A stretch of DNA of 64,000 nucleotides from Neoceratodus forsteri. Taxonomy: Eukaryota; Chordata; Ceratodontiformes; Ceratodontidae. The stretch is from the NCBI GenBank assembly GCA_016271365.2, contig CM057454.1:697701501-697765500 (forward strand), given 5' to 3'. Below, piece after piece: positions 10,051 through 21,896 of this stretch. The position numbers and the translations under genes were made by a program. Under the pieces are notes generated by a model that worked only from the letters and a program-made list of their open reading frames with translations, made no database searches and was not told the DNA's origin. The first letter of the stretch is position 1. Every line of letters starts with the position of its first letter.

Positions 10051-11433
10051 GAGCATAAGGTGACATTAAAATATTTGATTATGCTATATACAGTAACAAA
10101 AAGGTTAAAAACTGATACAACAGGCATGACAAAAGTTCAACATTTTGCACCCACGCTTGGTGATTTGTCAGAGAGAGTGATCATAAATAAAGTGCATTTT
10201 TTATACTCCAGTAAACCTTGTATAAAACTTGAACATGTAACTGATTTACAGAAAGTATCGTTGACACACATACAATTAAAAATAGTACTCTTCTAATGCC
10301 TGTAATTACATTTCCATAGCTGCAGTGACAACTATACTATATGGTAGTAACCAAAGTAATTAGTGTTTAACATAATAGAAGTATTTTGCTTATGTCTCTT
10401 TATACCTAGAGATATCAATATGTACTATTACCATGGGAACTTTTTGGACAGTATATGGACATCACAGGCATGTTACCAAAGACAAAATGAGCAAAGATGC
10501 TGCATCCTAAACAACCTGAACTTGGATTAACATTATATAGTATAGTTGCCACTGTGGCCACAGAAATATAATTAGAGGCATTTCTGCCAACCATGCCATT
10601 TATTTACACAAATTCCTGTAAGTCAGTTTGTGAAGCTTAAAAGAAACTGCAGCCATGAGGCTGATTTTTAATGACATGCAGCAGAAATGTCACATTGGTT
10701 TAGGGATTGGTGTTACAATGCTAAATCTATAGAAAAAGGTCTACAGAGAGTTCATAATACAGATCAAAATGATCTTCTTGTTCCCTGTGAGCCAAATGGG
10801 GGCAATGGTAACCACTCTGATTAACAGCCAGAAATATTTAACTTTGTAGCAATCTTTAGTACACAATCTGAGGAAATTACAAAAATTATTAGAAAACCAA
10901 AAGCATGTGTTGGGAACAGAAAACAACTGGCACCATATGTGGAAACATTTCTTTGAATGTTATGCAAACATGGTGCCACAATAGGTGATAAAGTTGTACA
11001 TGGTTTACAAAAGAGAAAGCAAATACAAATTAGGCCAGAGTGGATGCCACCACAATAAGGGAGTAATTTTAAGGGAGTAATTTTGCATGTTTAAATTGTT
11101 TACCCTGTAGGGTGGCAGATGTGTTTATAAACAGCAATACAGGGGAAGGTTTCTCAATGAGAGACTCTTATCAACTGAAATTTAGAGGGCCTAATACAGT
11201 TATCAAGTGGTATGTGACTGCAGTATTTATTATATGGGCAAAACAATATAAAAATTAAAAGTCCATATTGGGTAACATTTGTGATCAATAAAACATCTGG
11301 ACAGCAATAATGCTTTAGCTGCCCATATTATGGAAAATGGGACTGGCCAAAATGTCATGTTTATGGGGTTAGAAAAGGTTAAAGCAAGCCCAAGAGTTGG
11401 TGATTATGAAAATAAAATGTTAAAAAAGAGTAT
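10051..11433. other. Unassigned AT-rich sequence
   Basis: No recognised family, structural RNA or exon. Small frames (10060-10296, 10741-10926) lack motifs. A doubled 'agggagtaattttaa' near 11057-11085 is a short local duplication. Confidence 0.5.
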
Positions 11434-11789
11434 GGTCCTGATTCACAAATGAGTTGCATCTGCCGTAAGTCCCTGTTACGCATACGGAGCAGGGGGCTTG
11501 CGGCAGACATTTGGAACTGATCGCCAGTTCTAGATCAGGTATGTCAGATGCAGCAAGTTAGATCAGCTACCCCCTTGTCTAACTTTGCATCCAAGGAGGA
11601 TACATTTTACGGGGCTTCTGCCAAACCTTTGGCACAAGATGCCATAAAATGTCAAAAAGGTCGCAAATGCGCCAGCCCTTCTTTAATTGGGCTATGTTGC
11701 ACCAAAGTACTTTGGTGCAGCTGTATAAAAATTGTAGATGATGCAGGGCGTGGTGCAAGCCCTGTGTCATCCTTTGTGAATCAGGCCCC
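11434..11789. mobile_element. MITE-like element, 356 bp, with terminal inverted repeats
   Basis: The left end GGTCCTGATTCACAAA (11434-11449) is the inverted copy of TTTGTGAATCAGGCCCC (11773-11789). Inside are a hairpin ('ctgccgtaag' / 'cttgcggcag', about 11470-11505) and a perfect 22-bp palindrome at 11698-11719 (half-site TGCACCAAAGT). It has no coding capacity, so it would depend on a transposase elsewhere. No clear target duplication was seen, so the superfamily is not assigned. Confidence 0.7.
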
Positions 11790-11879
11790 GTGTCTGTGAA
11801 TTTTTTAAATGGATGCCACGAAAGGCAGAGGTCTGAATGGGTGATTTAATCTGACACTGTTCACTGTATGTTAATGAAA

Positions 11880-14513
11880 ATATCAAAGCTACAGAAATTC
11901 AGAATACACATAAGGAGCCAGAAGAACTGTGGGTCACCCTGGAAACAGGTAATGGGACAGCCATAAGAACTGGGGTTGTCTACAGGCCCCCCAGACCAGA
12001 GGGAGGACATAGACACATTACTGTTAGAAGATATACAAAACATGACAGCTAAAGGGAGGTTCTGATAATGGGAGACTTCAACATGCCAGATACAGATTGG
12101 TCAATACCAGCAGGAACATCTGCCAGAACTAGACTCATAGTGGATTCCTGCAGGAGGGCCTCAAACAACTGGTACAGCAACCCACAAGAGACAGGGCTAT
12201 CCTAGATCTAGTACTGACTAACAAAGAAGGGATCACAGATCTCCAGGTAGAAGGTCACCTGGGGGCCAGTGACCATCACATGGTATGGTTCAATTGGCTA
12301 CTACATCTAAATCATCCCATTCCAAGGCAAAATATGGGACTTCAGAGGAGCTGACTTTGATAAGATGGCCAACAGAGTTAAGCTAGCCCTGGCAAAAGAA
12401 ACACAGGTGAGGAGGTACAGGCAAAGTGGGCAAGCATTAAGGATACAATACTTGAAGCAACATCCCATTGTGTTAGACAGAAAAGGAAGTGCAAAAGAAG
12501 AAGGAAACCACTTTGGTTCTCAAATATATTAGAAAAGGTCAGAGCCAAAAGGCTGGCCTTCAGAAAATATATGGAACACAGCGGGATGAAGATAGGGAGG
12601 CATACCAAACTGCCCTAAGGGAAGCAGGTAAGGCAGTAAGGCAGGCAAAGTCCCAAACTGAGGAAACACTAGCACGAACAGTAAAAAGGTGACAAGACTT
12701 TCTATAGATACATTAGTGAAAGGAGAAAGTCCAGAGGGTATTGCTAAGCTTAATGGAGAAAAGGGAGCATGTGGAGGAGGACCCTGTAAAGGCATCTATC
12801 CTAAATAGATACTTTTGCTCAGTATTTACTGAAGAGAAGGTAGGGCAGGGCCCACAGCTCAGCATCATGGACACAGGGGGAGGGGTGAGCACTACTCCCT
12901 TCACAAAAGAAAGGGTCCTACAAGAGCTTGCTAAGCTCAGGGTGGATAAGGCAATGGGACCTGATGGCACATCCCAGGGTACTTAAGGAGCTAAAGGAGG
13001 AACTAGCAGAGCCATTAGCAGAATTGTTTAGTGAGTCTCTGAGCACAGGAGAGGTCCCAGAAGACTGGAGAAAGGCTCATGTGATCCCACTCCACAAGAG
13101 TGGTAGCAGGGAGGAGGCGGGGAACTACAGACCGGTCAGTCTTACCTCAGTAGTGGGCAAGATTATGGAGGCACTTAAGGAAAGGATAGTGCAACACCTG
13201 GAATCCATAGGGGCACAGGATCCAAGACAGCATGGGTTTACAAAGGAAGGTCCTGTCAAACTAATCTCATTTCTTTGACTGGGTAACCAGAGTGGTGGAC
13301 CAAGGGGAGCAGTTGATGTCGCCTACCTTGACTTCAGCAAAGCTTTTGACACTGTTCCACATAGAAGATTGATAAATAAGCTAGGTAGGCTCGGGGTGGG
13401 TCAAGTTGGTCAACTGGGTGGCAAACTGGTTGACTGGCAGAAAACAGAGAGTGGTGGTAAATGGTATACAGTCAGAAGAGATGCAAGTCACAAGTGGGGT
13501 ACCTCAGGGATCAGTCCTGGGGCCAGTCCTATTCAACATCTTCATTAGTGACCTACTTAGATGGACTAGAGGGTAAGGCTTGTCTGTTTGCAGATGACAC
13601 CAAGATCTGCAACAGAGTAGATGATCCAGATGGGGTGGGCAGAATGAGAAGAGATCTGGATAAACTAGCAGAATGGTCAGAAGAGTGGCAACTGGGATTT
13701 AATGCAAAGAAGTGCAAAATCATGCACATAGGAAGAGAAACCCTGAAGCCACTTATAGGCTGGGAGGAGTTGCTAGCAGTCACAAAGGAAGAAAGAGACT
13801 TGGGCATCATCATCACTGATGACCTAAAATCATCCAAGCAGACCTCTAAAGCAGTAGAGTAAGGCTAGGGGGTGTTAGGGTGTATTAGTAGGGTATCAAC
13901 AAGTCGTAAGAGGAGGTAATAATCCCTCTGTACAAGACATTGGTTAGCCCCATCTGGAGTACTGCGTGCAGTACTGGAGGCCACACTTCACAAGGACATT
14001 AACCAAATTGAGGCAGTCCAGAGAAGGGCAACCAAAATGGTGCAGGGACTGCATCAGAAGACATATAAGGACAGATTAACGGAGCTCAATATGTATACCC
14101 TTGAGCAAAGGAGGAGAGAGGTGATATGATCGAGACATTTAAACACCTTAAGGGCATAAACAAGGTGAAAGAGTCTAACATGTTTAAATATAAGAAAAAT
14201 AGCAGGACAAGAGGACACAGCATGAGATTAGAGGAGGCCGATTAAGGGGAATGTGAGGAAATTCTTTTTCACAGAAAGGGTGGTAGATGCATGGAATGGC
14301 TACCACAAGAAGTGGTGGCTATGAATACAGTGCAGGGCTTCAAACAGGCATGGGATAGGCATAAGGGAGCAATACAAATGACTATGAATAGATAGGTCAC
14401 TGACAGAGCAAAGGCCGATGGCACATTTATAAGGTAGAAAAAGAAATGGGCAGACTGGATGGGCCTTGCGGTCCTTATCTGCAGTCAACTTCTATGTTTC
14501 TATGTTTCTATGA
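11880..14513 (+). mobile_element. CR1 LINE, 5' truncated, endonuclease to 3' end
   Basis: A 2.6-kb CR1 copy. It begins inside the APE endonuclease ('ELWVTLETGNGTAIRTGVVY' with a frame near 11925, 'LIMGDFNMPDTDW' near 12068) and includes a Ser-Asp-His block seen across a frame shift near 12270. RT follows: 'KAMGPDG' (12950), 'VIPLHKSGSREEAGNYRPVS' split over 13081-13140, 'YLDFSKAFDTVPHRR' (13323), '[12 protein letters not shown]' (13506) and 'CLFADDTKICNRV' (13587; catalytic pair intact). The C-terminus and 3' UTR end in TATGTTTC octamers at 14497-14511. Many frame shifts make it a pseudoelement. Confidence 0.9.
12928..13862 (+). pseudogene. CR1 ORF2 reverse transcriptase fragments
   Basis: Three frames carry the RT. 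One at 12928-13278 has 'ELAEPLAELFSESLSTGEVP', then 'DWRKAHVIPLHKSG' and 'RQHGFTKEG'. A shifted one follows with the SKAFD block. One at 13461-13862 starts in a shadow frame, then reads correctly from about 13555 with 'FADDTKICNRVDD', 'NAKKCKIMHIGRE' and 'ERDLGIIITDD'. The protein would prime cDNA on nicked target DNA. At least three frame shifts and a stop near 13278 disable it. Confidence 0.85.
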
Positions 14514-15192
14514 AATAACCTTTTTGTGCTGATATCACTGGGTTGAGATATGTGTGTAATAATATAAAATGGCATTGTAGTTTGTGTTCTGTATGATATA
14601 GTAATACTCAAATCTTTGCTTTCTACAACCCTTGTATTTAAGCATGATAGCTGTTATATCCACCCATATGTTCAGTGATGTTTGTTTATTTGTTTATTTT
14701 AAGAAATAATTGGAATTACAACCCTTTGAGTCAGGGACGCATTTACAAAGGCTCCACGTCAATGTTGGGAAGCATGATTGAAAGTTTCTAGTACTGACCA
14801 AAGGATGTATTTAAATACATGGACTGATCAAATCAACTGAAGTCATACCGAAATTAAGTCCCTTTTTTTTGCCATGGCGAACTTTTATAAATGGTTGAAA
14901 TGTATGGCTTTATAATAAGTTTGTAAGCTCTATAAGTACTTTCCGATATGTATTGTCTGTTTGTTTTAGTGTTCCTGTTGGTATGTGCATTCTAAATGGA
15001 TCCGTGTATACATGTTAATTGACTCATATTTTTATTGATTGACTACCAATCAGATTAATGTTTGATTGTTTACACTAATTGAATTTCCACTTGTCTGATT
15101 CTTTGTGCAAGTTTTCATTGGAAGTAGTGTAAAGGTAGCCACTGTGGAACTTGCTTTTGGACTCTTGACAAAGCACTTTATATAGAAATATT
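14514..15192. other. Unassigned AT-rich sequence
   Basis: It lies between two CR1 copies of opposite orientation. No repeat, gene or motif is recognised. Confidence 0.5.
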
Positions 15193-16510
15193 GTATAGAA
15201 ACACAGATAATGATGGCAAAGACCAAAGGTCCATCTAGCTTGCCCTGATTTCTCTATCTGCCCTAAAATCTATTGCCTATATGGGCTTTTAGCCCCCTGG
15301 CCCACCCCTCTGCTCCCCTCCATACTGCTACTGACCAGAGTAACCAATAAACCGTTCACGCTGTCCCAGTCAAACTTGAAACCATTTACAGTCCTGGCTG
15401 CTACCACCTATTGCTAGCAGACTGTTCTATGGCTCCACCACCCTTTCCATTAAATAGAACTTCCTCACATCCCTGTTGAATCTTTCCCCTGCCAGTTTCC
15501 ACTTGTGGCACTGAGTTCTTGACTCTGTTCTCCTGCTAAGTAGTTCCCCACAGTCCATCATATTTATTTCCTTCAGAAACTTGAAGGTCTCTATCACACA
15601 CCTAACCTTGTTTCCAGTGAGTACATGTTCAGTGCCTTGAAATGATCTTCATAAGATCTTCTCTGTTGGCTTTGAATTATCTTAGTCACCCTGCATTGCA
15701 CTGTTTCTAGCCTGTCCCTGTCCTTCTATAGGTGGGCACTCAAAAACAGTGCACAGTATTTCAGGTATGACCTTACTAGTGACCTATACAGAGGTAGCAG
15801 TACCTCCTTTTTCCTGCTGTCAGTACCCCTTCTGATACACCCCACCATCCTATTACCTTTATTATAGGCCTTGTTACACTGACTTGATTGTTTCAGGGAG
15901 TTACTAATTATGATTCCCAGCTCCCTTTCCTCTGCCATATTGCTCAGTTTAACCCCTCCCATCCAGTACGCTGCCTATTTTCAAGATGTATAGCCTTGCA
16001 TTTTTTTGGTATTGAATTTTAACTGCCAAACTTTAGACCACTTCTCTAGCCTTTGTAGGTCCCTCTGCATCTCCCTGATGTCTTCAATGTTATCTACCCT
16101 ACCACAGAGCTTTGTGTCATCTTCAGAGAGACACAACTTGTCCTGAATGCTCTAGTAAATATAGGTCATGAACATATTGAAAAAGACAGGACCCTGGACA
16201 GATGCCTGTGGCACCCCATTTGTAAATTTCCTCTCTTTCAGTTAGACCTTGTTTACCATCACCCTCCTCTGTCTGTCCTTCAACCAGTTTCCTACCTATC
16301 TAACTATGTCTCTAGGCTTGCCTAGGTCCTTCTGCAATCTTCTGTATGGTACTGAGTTGAACGCCTTGCTAAATTTTGAAGTTTAGTAAATCCACAGCAT
16401 TACCCTTATCAACTACCTTTGTTTCACGGTCTGACAAGACCTTCCTTCATTCCACAAACCCATGCTATTTACTATCCTTTTGTCTGTTGCTGTTTAGGTA
16501 GTCCAAAGGA
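15193..16510 (-). mobile_element. CR1 LINE 3' half, minus strand
   Basis: The 3' terminus is on the left ('tatagaaacacagataatg', a decayed octamer end). Going right, the minus strand reads the C-terminus (frame 15962-15726 with 'AEERELGIIISNSLKQS', 'GNRMVGCIRRG', 'LLPLYRSLVRSYLKYCALF'), a degraded catalytic region, and ends near the 'KQHGFVE' block at about 16480. It shares a diagnostic variant with the copy at 17150-18020: both have TGTGGAATGAAGGAAGGTC in the HGF block. This copy lacks about 23 bases that the other keeps there. Confidence 0.85.
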
Positions 16511-17149
16511 GGAAAGCCATCTGTGGACACTCAGACTTCCTTCCCCCGACCAACCCCTAATGAACATGGTATATTCCAGAACCAGGCTCATCAGTTCGAT
16601 GGGTGGTGTAGCACTTAGTGACTCAGCCCACCACACAACTGGGCCAGCTCACCTTGTCAAGTTGGTCAACACTGGGAGTGCCAGGCAAATAATCAAGTGT
16701 GCATGTTCCCTAGTGTCACAGAACATTCATACAGTAATGTACTCTGCCGGCGGAGTCATGGCTGCCCCTTGTTCCTGCCTTAATTCAGAGCAGAGGGTCA
16801 TCCCAAGCACCATGTTAGTGGATAAAGGGTTTAGGAGTAGGGAGTGGTGCACCCTGCACTAAGGTAAAGAAGAAAAAATGCCAACTTGATGTTGCACAGT
16901 GAGCTTTTTACCAAAACAAGTAGCTCTGAGAATAGTAGAGAACATGAGTATAAATAAATTACAGTCCAAGCAAGCAAAGCTCAAGCTCCTGCACTGCAAT
17001 AAAGCACTTAAAATGTATGACTTGTTTAGTGCAAAAATAAAATTACTTTATTAACTACATCTAGATAAAAACATAGCAGCATGCATGATAGCAAGAGGTT
17101 AGCAACTCAGTGTTTCACATATATTGCAAAACTAACTGTTACAAAATGA
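16511..17149. other. Unassigned sequence between two oppositely oriented CR1 halves
   Basis: Contains a 147-codon open frame (16419-16862) that starts inside CR1 antisense and has no domain, so I treat it as chance. The sequence may be an insertion or filler between the two CR1 pieces. Confidence 0.45.
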
Positions 17150-18020
17150 AACAGGTATTAGAGACCAATATGGTCCTCAAAAAGTGTCAGAGAAGCAGTG
17201 GCGACCAAGAAAAATACTTTCACAAGGTACAAGGAAAATCAAGGGGGGGGGGAGGAATGGGAACAGTACCAAATAAAAAACAGGGAATCAAAGAGGATAG
17301 CCAGTGAGGCAAAAGTTAACACAGAGCTGCATATTGCAGAGGAGGTCAAGGGTGGGGAAAAACAATTCCTCTGCTTATTTAAGGAAAAACGGAAGAAGGG
17401 AGAGAGTATTGTTAGGCTAAAAGAAGAAGGAGGGTACTAGAGGAAAATGCAAAAAGCAGTCATTCTTAAATATTACTTCTGTTCTGTCTTTACAAGGAAA
17501 GATGGTGGGACCCTGCCTGAAAGTGACATCAAAGCAGCTTTTCTAAGCACAGTAGCAAATTTCTAAAATGAGGCAACCCATATTCACCAGATAAAGGGTC
17601 CAGATGGGGCTTGAATCCCTTATGGTAGATAAAGCCCTAGGGCCAGAGGGATGCACCCTAGGGTGCTCAAGGAATTCCTGTGGAAGTAGCTGAGCATCTA
17701 GTAGGGCTTTTCAATAGCTCAATTCAGACAGGAGTAGCTCTGAAAAATGGGAGAGCAGTGGATGTAGTCCCGCTACACAAGGGTTGGGGACAAGGAGCAA
17801 CTGGAGAATTATAGACCTGTCAGCCTTATCTCTGTAGTGGGTAAAATGATGGAGTCACTGATCAAAGAGGACCTTGTGGACTACCTGAACAACAACAGAC
17901 AACAGGATAGTAAACAGCATGGGTTTGTGGAATGAAGGAAGGTCTTGTCAGACAAACCTGATAGTTTTCTTTGACTGTGAAACAAAGGTAGTTAATAAGG
18001 GTAATGCTGTGGGGACACTG
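17150..18020 (+). mobile_element. CR1 LINE internal fragment, plus strand
   Basis: Starts in the linker before RT ('KVQGKSRG', 'KQFLCLFKEKRKKGE', 'IVRLKEEGG' near 17200-17440), includes decayed 'VDKALGPEG' (17620), 'PLHKG' and 'NYRPVSLISVVGKM' blocks (17770-17850) and stops after 'VVNKGNAV' near 18015. Neither a 5' nor a 3' element end is present. It overlaps the minus-strand copy at 15193-16510 by about 130 bases of CR1 consensus. Confidence 0.8.
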
Positions 18021-18889
18021 CAAGCTGTTTCCTGCCTGCTACTCAACAGAGGCTGAGAAGGAAAGCATCAGTAACCACCTCCTAGATGGTTGGGAGTAGT
18101 TGCTTGAGCACTTGTGGCATCTTCCTGTCATATGCCCATGCTATTGCATGCATTCTCAACCTTGAGACTAGGTCAAAGAAACCATCAAAGAAACCCCCCT
18201 GAGCCCTGGGATGATAGTCAGTGGCCCTGTAGGCTCCGCTCCACTGCCTGTGGCATCCACTCACCCAACGATGTAAGCAAGTAGCTGGGATAAGGCCCAG
18301 GATGGTGAGGGACAGGGCTGGGATCTCCATTGGAAGGGTGGCTGCTCAGGGAGGATGTGGGACAAGCAAATGATGGAAAAAAAAATACTTGACAGGATGA
18401 CTGACATTAACAGCGACCTCACAGGTACTACACCGGATATTTATAGGTACAGTTTCTAGACTATGGGCTACCCCCATGAGTCCACTCTGATATCTTGAGG
18501 ACAACCTGGGCCGCCTGCTGTGTACAGTTGGTTTTGATGCAATACAGTGCCCCTGATGTATGATGGAGGCTTGATGGATACTGATGTGTTTTCTTTGTCA
18601 TCACCTTCTATTAGTGCTTCCATGGTAGGGCATAGAGGATATCTATTCCCCCCACTTCCTAGTAACACAGAAGGTATGTAACTTACCTGGTATGCCATTA
18701 CTGTGTTTTCGTGGCTAGGCAGGTGAGTGACATTTGTTTACTTGCATTCGAGTGGTAGCCAAAGTGGTCTCCCTCCCAGTGTTTAGTATGTGTCCTACCA
18801 GTTCCTGGATTAGTGATTGTTGTACATGATTCTACTGTTATATCAACTTATTAGTTACTATTGTTCCAGTTAATTAATTGCTATACTTA
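18021..18889. other. Unassigned sequence
   Basis: A minus-strand frame at 18330-18082 (82 codons, rich in Arg, His and Trp) is compositionally plausible as a decayed transposase piece, but I see no diagnostic motif. A second minus frame (18698-18468) also lacks motifs. Confidence 0.4.
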
Positions 18890-19078
18890 TTACTACCAAT
18901 TTACACTTTGTTGGTTTATTACTGGGTTACTGGAGTGAGGCCCTTGGGCAGAGAGAGGGCCTTCCCTGTTTCATCCTGATAGTAAGGCTGTTAAAGGGAC
19001 ATATGGAAGGTCAGGGGCCCAACTCCCAGTGAAGCTGGTCTCCTGGAATATAAAAGGTCTCAATCATCCTATGCTGAA
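18890..19078 (+). pseudogene. L1/Tx1 ORF2 endonuclease N-terminus fragment
   Basis: Bases 19025-19070 translate to 'PVKLVSWNIKGLNHP', the start of the APE endonuclease of L1-type ORF2 proteins, where the Asn of the SWNI block binds the metal. The match ends abruptly at 19078, where CR1 leader-like sequence starts. The fragment is too short to be functional. The left limit is approximate. Confidence 0.7.
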
Positions 19079-20526
19079 TCCCAGAGCATGAGTGGAACAG
19101 AGCAGGTGGGGAACAGATGAAGTGACTGGTGTCTTAGGCATCTGGAGGTGACAGCATGCCTGCAAGGAACTCTGCTGGTCCAATAAGGTGAGGTACTAAG
19201 CAACTGTTTCTGTTAGTATTTATGGAGGGGGGGAAATGGGCCAAGGGTAATGGGCAAGGGTATAAAAGGATGGGAAGTGGACATAAAACCATTTACAAAA
19301 GAAAGAGCGCTTAGGGAACTATCAAAGATAAAAGTAGACAAAGCAATGGGGCAAGATGGGGTGCACTCCAGCATACTGAGGGAGCTGAGGGAGGAGCTAG
19401 TTACACCTCTGACAGCCCTTTTCAACATGTCATTAGAAACAGGGGAGGTGCCAAGGGACTGGAGGAGGGCAGATGTAGTCCCACTCCACAGGGGTGGAAA
19501 TAAGGAGGAGGCAGAAATTACAGGCCAGTCAGCCTGACGTCAGTGGTAGGCAAGGTAATGGAAACACTATTAAAGGAAAGAACTGGGGAATACACAGTTA
19601 CCAATAACCTGCAGGATCAGAGGCAGCATGGGTTCACAGGGGAGAGGTCCTCCCAGACAAACCTTATTGAATTATTTGATTGGGTGACCATGGACATTAA
19701 TCAAGAGGGAGCAGTGGATGTGGCCTACCTGGATTTCAGCAAGGCCTTCAAAATCGTTCCACATAGAAGGCTGCTAAACAAGCTGGGAAGCCTAGGAGTA
19801 GGACCTAAGGTAGTAACATGGGTAGAAAATTGGCTGGGCAAGTAGAAGTCAGAGGGTGGTGGTAAATTGCAGTCACTCCAGAGTAGATAAAGTGACCAGT
19901 GGAGTACCACAGGGATAAGTACTAGGGCTGGAATGTTTTCATCATTGACAGTGCAGAAGGGCTGGAAAGGAAAATATGCCTGTTTGCAGATGACACAAAA
20001 TTCTGCAACAAAGTAGAAACATTGGGAAGAGAGGAAAAAATGACAATTGATCTAGAAAACTTGAAAGAATGGTCAAGTGCTTGGAAGCAGGGTTTTAATG
20101 CAAAGAAGTACAAAATAATGCACTTGGGGCATAAGAACCAGGGGGCAACATATCAAATGTGCGGAGAGGTATTAACAGTTATTAAGCAGGAAAGTGACCT
20201 AGGGGTGATCATTTCTGATGACCTGAAAGTAGCGAAGCAGTGTGACAAAGCAGTGGGGGAAGGCTGGAAAGATGCTGGGTTTCATAAGATGGGGAATCAC
20301 CATGACAATACAGATCACTGGTTATGCTGCACCTTGAGTACTGTGTACAGTTCTGGAGGCCCCACCTCCATAAAGACATAGAGAGGGTGGAGGCAGTACA
20401 AAGGAGGGCAACTAAAATGGTATATGGCCTGTATCAAAAGCCCTATGGGGTAAGGCTCAAGGAACTTAACATGTACTCTCCAGAGGAAAGGAGGGAAAGT
20501 GGGGATATGATAGAGACATTCAAATA
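19079..20526 (+). mobile_element. CR1 LINE, internally deleted, left part
   Basis: Bases 19080-19200 resemble the CR1 leader near 24710-24840 ('gtggaacag...gtgactgg', 'aaggtgaggtac'). They join directly to the pre-RT linker, so endonuclease and ORF1 are missing. RT frames 19250-19537 and 19543-19845 carry 'KAMGQDGVHSSILREL', 'FNMSLETGEVPRDW', 'QRQHGFTGERSSQTNLIE' and 'VAYLDFSKAFKIVPHRR' (Asp after Phe replaced by Lys). The 'CLFADDTKFCNKV' block (near 19978) is intact. Frames at 20022-20381 and 20324-20581 give the C-terminus. The element continues at 21532 after an insertion. Confidence 0.85.
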
Positions 20527-21531
20527 CAGTGTAATCCACTTACCATGGACAGTTTTGTGCATATACCTTTTGTCCGCCTAAAGCAATGTCCACAGTTGCT
20601 GGCAGGTGTCGTTGTTGTTTAACACATGATTAAAAATATGCTGCTCATGTTACAGTACAGTACTGTAATGGGTTTTACCAAAAGCAGGTTAAAAAAACAG
20701 CAAGGAGTGCACTAACAACCAATCGATAGTGCATTGAACAGTTCAGGAACTGAATTTTATCAAAAGTACTTTAAAAAAAATGGCATGAAGCACACTAATA
20801 ACTGCTAACTGCAACCCATAGGTAGTGAGTGGAATATTTCAAGAAAAATAAAGTATGTTCTGTACAAGCCTTTACATTTCATGGTAGAGTATTGTACTGT
20901 TGGGAAGAGTGAAACTTAAGTGGCAGAGCGTTCACTATCTCAGGGGAGCTGAGTTAGCGAAGGATTTGCTTCTAAAAATGGTGTGCTTGTCAGCATTGTT
21001 GTTTATCTTGTGCTTGTGCTTTTCACAGTTTTTAAAGTTCGAGGAGGCGGTGGCAGTTAAAAACATTCAATCTTTATTGAAAATGTGAACAAGAAGGGGG
21101 TTGGTAGTTAAAATCACTCAGACAGCTTGCATAATTCACTAAAAGAAGATGTCGAGTTTTCGAGCTAGTGGGATCCCTGGATTCATGTTCAGGGCAATGA
21201 GAGCACAGAATAGCAGACAAAAACAACAGTTGCCAGCAGGTAACCTAAGGAGCTAACTCCGGAAGTGCTTAAGTAATCACCATTTAATAGCTTGCATTAG
21301 CACATTTAAGATCTGTTAAGTAAAACAGTTATCACCGCCATATGCAATGAATGGTTCAGATAAGACTGATGACAGCAATCAGCTGTCCACATTTGTTGGC
21401 ATGTAACGTCTGCATAAACAGGTAAAATATCTGTTGCAGCCTATGGGGATGGTTTGGTTTTAAATTACAGTCCACTTTCCCCGATTGTCCATGGTATCCG
21501 TGTCTGCCATACGTGGAGTCTATGGTACCTG
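20527..21531. mobile_element. 1.0-kb DNA-transposon-like insertion inside CR1
   Basis: CR1 sequence breaks after 'attcaaata' (20526) and resumes at 21532 ('acaggcaaaaacaagata'), matching uninterrupted copies. The 1005-base insert begins CAGTGTAATCCACTTACCATGGACA and, read from its other end, begins CAGGTACCATAGACTCC and reaches ATACCATGGACA about 40 bases in. The shared TACCATGGACA, the CAG ends and a TA at the left edge suggest a Tc1/mariner-like (perhaps pogo/Tigger-like) non-autonomous element. No transposase frame is visible. Superfamily is a guess. Confidence 0.5.
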
Positions 21532-21896
21532 ACAGGCAAAAACAAGATACTGGAGGGAAGCATTTTCCACAGAAAAAGATGCTCAAGGACAAGGGGTCAT
21601 GATATGATGTTAGAGAAGTAGGGAGGCTCAGAAGAAATGTGAGGAGTATTTCTTCATGGAGAGAGTGCTGGACCCATGGAACTGCTTACTAGTGAAGGTG
21701 GTGGGGCAGAAGCGGAGACAGGGTTCAAGAATGCATGGTATAGACACAGAAGGATCTTAGTGATTGGGGACGGGTTGAGACCAGAGACCGAGTAGGGTCT
21801 GAGGTGACACTATAGATAGGGAAAATAAGGCAGACTAGGTAGGCCATCAGGTTCTTAACTGCCAATAGATTCTATGTTTCTATGCTTCTGTGTAGG
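21532..21896 (+). mobile_element. CR1 LINE 3' UTR, right part
   Basis: Continuation of the copy at 19079-20526: 'gaaggggtcatgatatgatg'-type 3' region, 'cttcatggagagagtgctgga', 'gggttcaagaatgcatgg' and a terminal 'ttctatgtttctatgcttctgtg' octamer tail. Confidence 0.85.

Noticed and set aside
16419..16862. 147-codon open frame
   Set aside because: It begins inside antisense CR1 and crosses into unassigned sequence; no domain or codon bias.
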